From positions 1 to 5,965 of the forward strand of contig JAGNOY010000142.1 of the NCBI GenBank assembly GCA_017989935.1: 5,965 bases of DNA, written 5' to 3'. The DNA is from Chitinophagaceae bacterium (GTDB lineage Bacteria > Bacteroidota > Bacteroidia > Chitinophagales > Chitinophagaceae). The position numbers were made by a program, and so were the translations under genes. The notes under the pieces were generated by a model, which was not told where the DNA came from, did not search any database, and worked only from the letters and a program-made list of their open reading frames with translations. Shown here piece by piece: positions 1 to 4,860 of the stretch (position 1 is the first letter of the stretch; every line of letters begins with the position of its first letter).

Positions 1-42
1 GACAGAATGGTCGCTAAATTCTATTGTATCAATTGCACCCAT
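1..42 (-). CDS. possible start of a further minus-strand gene (partial, doubtful)
   Basis: Reading the minus strand from 42, an ATG opens a frame that stays open to the window edge, giving only 14 residues beginning MGAIDTIEFSDHSV. It lies about 100 nt past the flippase stop codon and beyond a terminator-like hairpin, so if real it would be a separate transcription unit. There is no recognisable ribosome binding site or clear -7 box in front of it. Fourteen residues are too few to assign a family, and the frame could be chance. Confidence 0.2.
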   Translation of the reverse strand, partial: MGAIDTIEFSDHSV

Positions 43-93
43 TTGGTGATTGTATTAATTGCCCGAAAGTTCCTAGTTTATTTGATAATCTAC

Positions 94-115
94 AAAAAAA
101 TATTCCTAATGAATA
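94..115 (-). terminator. weak Rho-independent terminator candidate behind the flippase gene
   Basis: On the minus strand the arms TATTC and GAATA close a 5-bp stem around the loop ATTAG, and seven T residues follow directly. It begins about 30 nt after the flippase stop codon, where a terminator is expected. The stem is entirely AT-rich apart from one pair, so it may be inefficient. The call rests on the order stem, loop, T-run and on its position. Confidence 0.4.
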
Positions 116-145
116 ATTTGGGTTAAACATGGTAAATATCGTCAA

Positions 146-1672
146 CTAAAGTTCCTCCATTCTATGCCCACCCTTTAATATTTTTCCACTCAAAATTAAT
201 CGGATAAAATGGTTTAAATCTTCCGAAACCTTTAAAAAATACACAGCCCCTAAAAACAATACACCACCTATACTTGCACGGAAAGCAATATTACAACAAG
301 CATTCAAAAACATATGATGATCAACAAACTGCATAAAAGGAATGAAATACATCAACCCAAGTATCAACCCACTAATTATTATAATACTCAAGTATTGCTT
401 GCTGAAACAATGAAATCCCAATACTCGATAGATATAAGTCGTTTTGATTAAATTAAAAACAACCAATGAAATAGACACGGCATAAGCAGCACCATCCAAC
501 CCAAATCGTGGAATAAGTATGATGTTCAACAAAATGGTCATCGCCATCATAATGCCCGAAAACACCATAATCGCTTTATAATGTTTTGAATAATTAATGA
601 TTTCTGAATTTAGGCCAAAAGCCATGTCTAACAATCTGCCACAGGCAACAATAATTAACACATGTTTCGCCGCAGAAAACTTTGCAGGAATCAGTCCAAA
701 AATGCCATCCGCATTACTCACTAAAAGCGTAAACAAAAATGCACCAATCAAAAACAAATTAATGGCTATTTGCCTATTCATGGTTTCTACTTTCTGTATA
801 TCATTTTTTACTAAAGCTTCACGCAAAACGGGTATAGAAATTAAGGCTACCGCGCGATAAGGTACTTGTATCATTTGTCCTAATACCAAGGCTGGAGTAT
901 AAATGCCTAATGCTTCTAATCCAAGAAAAGCAGGAATAATGATGCCGTCTAAAAAATTATGTATGTAAGAAAAGGTAATCAACAAAAACATATGCCCTGT
1001 ATACATCATCTCTTCTTTTAAGGCCACGCGTTTACGAAATTTAACATCGCTTTCGGTGCCGAAATCAAGCACTTTATAAACATACACAATCAATACCAAC
1101 AAAGGCAATGCATAAGACAATACAAAACCCCAAACAAAAGAATCTTGTGAAATGCTATGATGGATAAACAAATAAAACACTACAATCAATATCACTCTGT
1201 TCACAATTTCTCTTAAAAAGGCTGGTACAGAAGTGCGCATCTTCACCAAACTATACATCTCTAAATACCCTGTAAACGTGTAAAGAATTACTAAGGGAAT
1301 TAGATAATAATAATACGGAACAAATAAAGGTGATTGCTTTTGATAGTATGCTAAAAAGGAGGCTTTGAATACAACCATAATCACCACAAAAACCAACAAA
1401 GAAATGAGGGTGCTTTTGATTGCAAAACGATTGTATGATTTTGCAAGGGAGGCCTCATCCCATTCTAGATAATAGCGCAATAAAGTTTGACCTAAACCTA
1501 AAGAAAAAATGGCCGAAAAAATAATCATCAAACTTCTCAGCAAATTAATTAAGCCTAAATGCTCTGCAGAAATTAAATGAGGAAAAACAAAATTAAAAAA
1601 TACCACCCCAATGAGCACCCCAGCATAATTGACTATACTAGACTTTAAGCCTTGACGTTTGATAATGCCCAT
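146..1672 (-). CDS. oligosaccharide/polysaccharide flippase, MOP superfamily (Wzx-like)
   Basis: Predicted inner-membrane flippase of 508 residues, of the kind that moves lipid-linked sugar units across the cytoplasmic membrane for surface polysaccharide assembly. The protein is hydrophobic nearly throughout, with roughly 14 membrane segments; clear ones lie near residues 12-35, 41-62, 84-103, 118-136, 178-200, 301-320, 366-388, 419-440 and 462-481. The N-terminus MGIIKRQGLKSSIVNYAGV and the following G-V-FFNFVFPHLIS-EHLGLI pattern are typical of Bacteroidota flippases. The length fits the family. The frame can open two codons earlier at a GTG (1678), but the ATG at 1672 matches the usual MGII start and is preferred. 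No Shine-Dalgarno sequence is seen. A degenerate -7-like TATCTTGC lies 6 nt before the ATG (1679-1686). No glycosyltransferase is visible nearby, so the substrate is unknown. The family call is firm; the substrate class is inferred. Confidence 0.85.
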   Translation of the reverse strand: MGIIKRQGLKSSIVNYAGVLIGVVFFNFVFPHLISAEHLGLINLLRSLMIIFSAIFSLGLGQTLLRYYLEWDEASLAKSYNRFAIKSTLISLLVFVVIMVVFKASFLAYYQKQSPLFVPYYYYLIPLVILYTFTGYLEMYSLVKMRTSVPAFLREIVNRVILIVVFYLFIHHSISQDSFVWGFVLSYALPLLVLIVYVYKVLDFGTESDVKFRKRVALKEEMMYTGHMFLLITFSYIHNFLDGIIIPAFLGLEALGIYTPALVLGQMIQVPYRAVALISIPVLREALVKNDIQKVETMNRQIAINLFLIGAFLFTLLVSNADGIFGLIPAKFSAAKHVLIIVACGRLLDMAFGLNSEIINYSKHYKAIMVFSGIMMAMTILLNIILIPRFGLDGAAYAVSISLVVFNLIKTTYIYRVLGFHCFSKQYLSIIIISGLILGLMYFIPFMQFVDHHMFLNACCNIAFRASIGGVLFLGAVYFLKVSEDLNHFIRLILSGKILKGGHRMEEL

Positions 1673-1742
1673 AAGCACGCAAGATAAAACATCGCTTGGA
1701 AATATTGCACTTTAATGCCCTCCCAACACCACGCATCTACTA

Positions 1743-1817
1743 AACCCTAGCCCCGACTGTAGTGGAAATCCCATCTCGTTCTTCAAAACGAGATGGATTG
1801 AAACGTAAGGCGGGAAA
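1743..1817 (+). repeat. structured interspersed element, copy 1 (short form, with strong hairpin)
   Basis: This intergenic block folds into a long hairpin. The arm at 1767-1780 pairs with 1787-1799 around a 6-nt loop (CTTCAA), giving 13 pairs with one bulged C at 1770. Outside it, CCCG (1752-1755) can pair with CGGG (1811-1814). The 5' flank TGTAGTGGAAATCC (1758-1771) matches 12 of 14 positions of a block at 3818-3831 on the other strand, and GATTG follows the hairpin in both. The arms themselves differ between copies. It lies between the flippase start and the end of the outer-membrane protein gene, beginning 16 nt past the latter's stop. From memory, similar hairpin-bearing repeats are scattered between genes in many Bacteroidota genomes; that recollection is not verified here. 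Function is unknown. A role at the 3' end of the upstream mRNA is possible. Confidence 0.6.
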
Positions 1818-1832
1818 ATGCTTCAAAAAAAA

Positions 1833-2666
1833 TTAAAAATTATACCCGAGATTAATGCCAACAAATCGAAAGCCTAAGGTAGAATTGCTATATTTTCCTA
1901 CCAAACCATTCGCGTCCCAAGACACGCCCTCAACGCCTTCGGTAAATGGATAATAAAGCGGATCAATATTAGAGGCAATGATGGCGCGCTCGAATTCATT
2001 GACATTGGCTGTATTTAATTTGCCTTTGATAGAACTTGTCATAGTACCATACCAAGGACCTACAAACCATAAGTCAATGCTTAAGCCTTTTTTAGATAAA
2101 ATTTGCATGCCAAAAAGTAAGCCACCACCGATAGCATTCTGCGAAAATTTAGCTTCAGCAGTTTTAGTGACGGAGCTATTATTTTCTCGATAGGTATAAT
2201 TGAATGTCAGGCGATCAGATCTAAAACGCGCAAATGGCGCCAGATATAAACCCTTAGGAGACTTCTTGCGGAAGTAATATCTAAATTCGGGCGTAATCAT
2301 CAAGGTTCTCAATCGCGAAGATTGATACATAGCCGCTGTTTCCTTACTCACCCCCCAATTAGCACTATTGCTTTCTTGGTAATAGGTGTTATAAAGCGAT
2401 TTAGATTTAGGTCTGTAAATCAAGCCTAGAGCCAAGCTCATGTTTTTGCGTACTTTGCGCTCATACTGCACACTCAATGCCTTAAACAGCAAACTATTGA
2501 CCGTGAGCTTAACGACATTAGGTGGATACACAAATGGTTTAGGCTTTTTTTTGCTCGAGAAAACCTTTCTTTCTTTTTGATCTGTCTTGGTTTTATCAGA
2601 TTTGTAAGTTTGGGCCGTAGCTTGTAAAGTAAAAAGTAAGCATAAACATAAAACAAGATTTTTCAT
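1833..2666 (-). CDS. secreted outer-membrane beta-barrel protein, function unknown
   Basis: A 277-residue protein with a signal peptide at about residues 1-19 (MKNLVLCLCLLFTLQATAQ), then a strongly basic, lysine-rich stretch (about 22-44). From about residue 50 there are alternating amphipathic strands consistent with an outer-membrane barrel. The first strands (VVKLTVNSLLFKALSVQYERKV) and the terminal GINLGYNF, ending in Phe, fit that class; a C-terminal aromatic residue is a known assembly signal for barrel proteins. It resembles the loose group of small Bacteroidota barrels annotated as DUF3575-like or outer-membrane beta-barrel proteins. The frame can open earlier at an ATG at 2711, but that would overlap the upstream gene by 32 nt and bury the signal peptide behind 15 residues. 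The ATG at 2666 is therefore chosen. It follows the DUF4340-like gene by 13 nt, suggesting co-transcription. No ligand or enzymatic motif is visible. Confidence 0.75.
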   Translation of the reverse strand: MKNLVLCLCLLFTLQATAQTYKSDKTKTDQKERKVFSSKKKPKPFVYPPNVVKLTVNSLLFKALSVQYERKVRKNMSLALGLIYRPKSKSLYNTYYQESNSANWGVSKETAAMYQSSRLRTLMITPEFRYYFRKKSPKGLYLAPFARFRSDRLTFNYTYRENNSSVTKTAEAKFSQNAIGGGLLFGMQILSKKGLSIDLWFVGPWYGTMTSSIKGKLNTANVNEFERAIIASNIDPLYYPFTEGVEGVSWDANGLVGKYSNSTLGFRFVGINLGYNF

Positions 2667-2679
2667 TGACTTCAAGGAT

Positions 2680-3690
2680 TTAGGGGTTACTAATTTTTTG
2701 ATCAACTTCATAAAATTCAGGAAATAATCTTAACATTTTTTCTGCAGTTTGTCTGCTCAACAAAATAAAATCTTTCTCATTCAACCAGCCAAAAAACGAA
2801 TCAAAATCATATTTCACGCCACCTAGGTCAATTGTTGCTTTGGTACCTTTATCTTGTTCGCGAAAATAAAAAGTAAGACTTTGAGCATTTACACCTTTTC
2901 TTTTCACGATGATGCTACCTAACTTTCGACCACTTTGTAAAATAGGTTCTTTAAGGGCATTGGTGTTTTCGAAACCAAAACAAAAAATGCCATCGAGTAA
3001 TTTTAAGTAAGATTCAACACGTTTGATATTCAAGGACCTTGTTTCGGTATATCCACCCACAACACTATATTGATCGCCCACTTTATCTATAGTAAAATTG
3101 TATTTCGAAGAATCTACATAGCTCAGTTCAACATGCTCTATGGGCGCTGGAGCATAAAGTATTTTACGATCTCGCCATAAATCAAAATTTGTAAAATAGC
3201 GTGCACCGATAAAGTTTTCTGTCAATCTGAGCTTCACTACATAAGGCCTTTTAGCGCCTTCATTCAGCATATAGGTTACATTGCCTGCACCTGGATTTCG
3301 GCTCACATAAAAAGTATTTGTTTTGTCATCGCCGCAATAGATTTCTACTTTGGTACTATTACTACTCAAATCGCGAATGGCCGCATCATGATAGCCAACC
3401 GCAACAGGCTGTTGTGCATGTTGTTTTTCAAAGGCTTCTAACAAAAGTTGCACAGCGTCCAAGCGCACAGATACACTATCATTCAATATCCAACTACCTG
3501 CTTTTCGACTAAGTTTGATATTTTCATTTTGCAGGTTAGAAAGAAAGATCGTGGTAATTTTAGACACATCTTTCACGTTAAAATTCACTTCATCACTACC
3601 AAAAACATTGTCGTTTTTTTTAAATACTACAAAATAAGTGAGCACACCCAAAGCCACCATCACAGCCAAATAAAGCCAAGTTTTATTCAT
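2680..3690 (-). CDS. DUF4340-like membrane-anchored periplasmic protein
   Basis: A 336-residue protein with one N-terminal membrane segment (about residues 5-23) followed by a charged, mainly beta-rich soluble part predicted to face the periplasm. No lipobox is present, so it is anchored by the helix. The body looks duplicated: residues 42-90 (VSKITTIFLSN, then G-W-L-N, then R-V-LLLEAF) resemble residues 183-232 (IEHVELSYVDS, then G-Y-V, then R-V-YLKLLDGI), and each unit is followed by a beta-rich segment. This two-unit layout fits proteins annotated as DUF4340, some of which occur beside gliding or ABC-type auxiliary transport genes; no such partner is visible here. It is the first gene of a probable two-gene operon with the barrel protein, which starts 13 nt after its stop. 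A -7 box sits 4 nt before the ATG. Biochemical role unknown. Confidence 0.7.
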   Translation of the reverse strand: MNKTWLYLAVMVALGVLTYFVVFKKNDNVFGSDEVNFNVKDVSKITTIFLSNLQNENIKLSRKAGSWILNDSVSVRLDAVQLLLEAFEKQHAQQPVAVGYHDAAIRDLSSNSTKVEIYCGDDKTNTFYVSRNPGAGNVTYMLNEGAKRPYVVKLRLTENFIGARYFTNFDLWRDRKILYAPAPIEHVELSYVDSSKYNFTIDKVGDQYSVVGGYTETRSLNIKRVESYLKLLDGIFCFGFENTNALKEPILQSGRKLGSIIVKRKGVNAQSLTFYFREQDKGTKATIDLGGVKYDFDSFFGWLNEKDFILLSRQTAEKMLRLFPEFYEVDQKISNP

Positions 3691-3694
3691 CCTA

Positions 3695-3702
3695 CAAAAA
3701 TA
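3695..3702 (-). promoter_or_regulatory. TAnnTTTG -7 box for the DUF4340-like gene
   Basis: The minus strand reads TATTTTTG, an exact fit to the Bacteroidota -7 consensus TAnnTTTG, and ends only 4 nt before the ATG at 3690. No good -33 TTG is seen at the usual spacing. A transcript started from it would have almost no 5' leader. This fits the absence of a ribosome binding site. The motif is clear; promoter activity is inferred. Confidence 0.5.
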
Positions 3703-3718
3703 AGGTCATTTCATTGTA

Positions 3719-3727
3719 TAGTCATAA
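3719..3727 (+). repeat. left 9-bp direct repeat TAGTCATAA flanking element copy 2
   Basis: TAGTCATAA occurs here and again at 3851-3859 in the same orientation, one copy on each side of the GC-rich element. It could be a target-site duplication made on insertion, or a chance match in AT-rich spacer DNA. Confidence 0.4.
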
Positions 3728-3734
3728 TTTTATT

Positions 3735-3848
3735 GGGCGCGTCCTGCGGGTTTCCCAAAGCCTCAACCCTAGGTCGGGCATTTCGCGGCAATCTCAGCAA
3801 GCCAAAGCCCTTGCAGAGGATTTCTGCTACATTCCCTCGCGCGGGCTG
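3735..3848 (-). repeat. structured interspersed element, copy 2 (long form, GC-rich)
   Basis: A GC-rich block (about 61% G+C by hand count) inside AT-rich spacer, opposite in orientation to the copy at 1743-1817. On the minus strand TGTAGCAGAAATCC (3831-3818) matches copy 1 at 12 of 14 positions. A hairpin follows: AAT, bulged C, CTC, a T-T mismatch, GCAAG, an 8-nt loop, then CTTGC, T, GAG and ATT. The AAT/ATT base and bulged C are the same as in copy 1, but the rest of the stem differs. Outer GGG and CCC can pair where copy 1 has CCCG and CGGG. The distal part adds GCGCG (3737-3741), complementary to CGCGC (3838-3842), and a small GGG-TTT-CCC hairpin (3748-3756). It lies in the divergent spacer between the DUF4340-like gene and higB. 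It is probably a non-coding interspersed repeat; function unknown. Confidence 0.6.
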
Positions 3849-3850
3849 AG

Positions 3851-3859
3851 TAGTCATAA
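3851..3859 (+). repeat. right 9-bp direct repeat TAGTCATAA flanking element copy 2
   Basis: Second copy of the direct repeat seen at 3719-3727. It starts 3 nt after the GC-rich block ends, and base composition drops sharply here to AT-rich DNA. Confidence 0.4.
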
Positions 3860-3924
3860 ATTTAATTTTATAATTATCCAACATGCCTTAGCGAAGAGTA
3901 AATGGTTGTTTTGTAAAAAAAGCT

Positions 3925-3939
3925 TTCCCGATTTGGGAA
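3925..3939 (+). promoter_or_regulatory. near-palindrome, candidate HigA operator
   Basis: TTCCC and GGGAA flank a 5-nt centre (GATTT). Six of the seven symmetric positions of the 15-bp site are complementary. It sits 8 nt before the -7 box of higBA, in the -35 to -20 region, where a bound repressor would block RNA polymerase. HigA-type antitoxins usually repress their own operon through such palindromes. The symmetry is seen; its use as an operator is inferred. Confidence 0.45.
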
Positions 3940-3947
3940 CAGTGCCT

Positions 3948-3955
3948 TATTTTTG
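3948..3955 (+). promoter_or_regulatory. TAnnTTTG -7 box for higBA
   Basis: TATTTTTG fits the Bacteroidota -7 consensus exactly. It ends 13 nt before the TTG start of higB, leaving room for a short leader that contains the purine-rich AAAGGAAG (3961-3968). No convincing -33 TTG is seen at the usual distance; a TTTG at 3932-3935 is too close. Its position makes upstream starts for higB, such as the GTG at 3942, unlikely. Confidence 0.55.
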
Positions 3956-3968
3956 TATAAAAAGGAAG

Positions 3969-4262
3969 TTGAGGGTTATTGCTAAAAGGATATTACGCGA
4001 ATATTGGATTACACACGAAGACTGTGAAGAACAATTAAAATCATGGTATCAAGAATCTAGTAAGGCTGAATGGAAAAACCTACATGAAGTTAAAGCTGAG
4101 TATCCTAGTGCAAGCATTCTTAAAGATAATCGAGTTGTGTTCAACATTAAAGGAAATACCTATCGTTTAATCGTGAAATTTAATTTTGACTATCAAATGA
4201 TATGGATTCGATTTATTGGCACTCATGCTGAATATGATAAAATCAATGCAAACAAAATTTAA
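3969..4262 (+). CDS. higB: HigB-family toxin, type II toxin-antitoxin (mRNA interferase)
   Basis: A 97-residue toxin of the HigB family (RelE-like fold), whose members cleave mRNA, generally at the ribosome, when not bound by the antitoxin. The whole family pattern is present: (L)RVIAKRILREYW at the N-terminus, W28 and W37, AEYPSASIL (43-51), NRVVFNIKGNTYRLIVK (54-70) and RFIGTHAEYDKI (81-92). The frame is open far upstream, through the GC-rich repeat to 3714, but homology begins at the TTG at 3969, which aligns with the initiator Met of the family (M-R-V/I-I-S/A-K). AAAGGAAG immediately precedes it. A -7 box at 3948-3955 also rules out longer versions. The antitoxin gene starts 5 nt after its stop, giving the toxin-first order typical of higBA. 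No truncation or disruption is seen, so it is probably active. The rare TTG start may keep toxin synthesis low. Confidence 0.88.
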   Translation: MRVIAKRILREYWITHEDCEEQLKSWYQESSKAEWKNLHEVKAEYPSASILKDNRVVFNIKGNTYRLIVKFNFDYQMIWIRFIGTHAEYDKINANKI

Positions 4263-4267
4263 TTAAC

Positions 4268-4624
4268 ATGGAAATTAAACCGATAAGAACCGATAAAGAC
4301 TATAATAAAGCTTTAAAAAGACTAGAACTTATTTTTGATTCGAAAAAAGGCTCAAAAGAGGGTGATGAACTTGAGGTTTTAGGAATATTAATTGACCAGT
4401 ATGAAAACGAGCATTTTCCAATTGATTTACCAGACCCAATTGAAGCAATAAAATTTAGAATGGAGCAAATGGGATTTAATCAATCTGATTTAGCCAAAAT
4501 TATAGGTTTGAAAAGTAGAGCAAGTGAAATACTTAATAGAAAGAGAAAATTATCACTTGAGATGATACGACAATTAAATCACAGTTTGAAAATACCTACT
4601 GACGTGTTGATCCAGCCATATTAA
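4268..4624 (+). CDS. higA: HigA-family antitoxin, XRE-type helix-turn-helix
   Basis: A 118-residue antitoxin that neutralises HigB and probably represses the operon. The N-terminal part (MEIKPIRTDKDYNKALKRLE through EGDELEVLGILIDQYENEHF, residues 1-50) is the toxin-binding type seen in HigA proteins of this size. DLPDPIEAIKFRMEQMGF (53-70) leads into an XRE-type helix-turn-helix at about 57-112, with NQSDLAKIIG (71-80) and the recognition helix region SRASEILNRKRKLS (83-96). The end, KIPTDVLIQPY, is also typical. It lies 5 nt behind higB with no terminator between, so the two are co-transcribed. The length is normal and the reading frame intact. A 15-bp palindrome upstream of higB is a plausible binding site for this protein. 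Confidence 0.9.
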   Translation: MEIKPIRTDKDYNKALKRLELIFDSKKGSKEGDELEVLGILIDQYENEHFPIDLPDPIEAIKFRMEQMGFNQSDLAKIIGLKSRASEILNRKRKLSLEMIRQLNHSLKIPTDVLIQPY

Positions 4625-4860
4625 ATGAATGCAGATTAGCTATCAATAGTTTTATATCAGTTTGATCCCAAAAACTAACGGGATACTACCCTAAACATTT
4701 GCACTTTCTGTTACACCCCGAACACAAAGCTATAACCAATAGAGTCGACCAAAGATCGTAAATCCATTATTTTATTGATTCCTCATCCGAATCAGCTTGC
4801 CCTACTTAATTTCATCATTGAATCACACATTTTCAAAATTCGGCATTTATATTTGCCAAC
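4625..4860 (+). other. non-coding spacer between higA and valS
   Basis: No convincing reading frame, RNA gene or further copy of the repeat element was found in these 236 nt. ATCCC (4665-4669) and GGGAT (4680-4684) could form a 5-bp stem with a 10-nt loop about 40 nt after higA, but no T-run follows, so it is not called a terminator. The valS -7 box lies at the far end. Confidence 0.5.
4848..4855 (+). promoter_or_regulatory. TAnnTTTG -7 box for valS
   Basis: TATATTTG matches the Bacteroidota -7 consensus exactly and ends 5 nt before the valS ATG. No -33 TTG is evident at the usual distance. Transcription from here would begin at or within a few bases of the start codon, giving a leaderless or nearly leaderless mRNA. 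Activity is inferred from the motif and position. Confidence 0.5.

Noticed and set aside
1..126. Plus-strand frame open from the left edge to a stop at 124-126
   Set aside because: The translation has no recognisable motif, and a terminator-like hairpin for the opposite strand falls within it.
597..860. Plus-strand open frame of 87 codons inside the flippase gene
   Set aside because: It is antisense to a clear membrane protein and has no start signals or recognisable motif.
1795..1804. GGATTGAAAC resembles the 3' end of many CRISPR repeats
   Set aside because: It occurs once, forms the closing arm of a long hairpin, and there are no regularly spaced copies or spacers.
1978..2193. Plus-strand open frame inside the outer-membrane protein gene
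   Set aside because: It is antisense to a better supported gene, with no family pattern or start signal.
2667..2711. Earlier ATG that would lengthen the barrel protein by 15 residues
   Set aside because: It overlaps the upstream gene by 32 nt and places a basic stretch before an otherwise normal signal peptide.
3448..3968. Open plus-strand frames running through the start of the DUF4340-like gene and the GC-rich element, including an N-terminal extension of HigB from 3714
   Set aside because: They overlap a convincing gene or a repeat, have no protein-like pattern before position 3969, and lie upstream of the higBA -7 box.
4665..4684. Possible terminator hairpin ATCCC/GGGAT after higA
   Set aside because: The stem is only 5 bp, the loop is 10 nt and no T-run follows.
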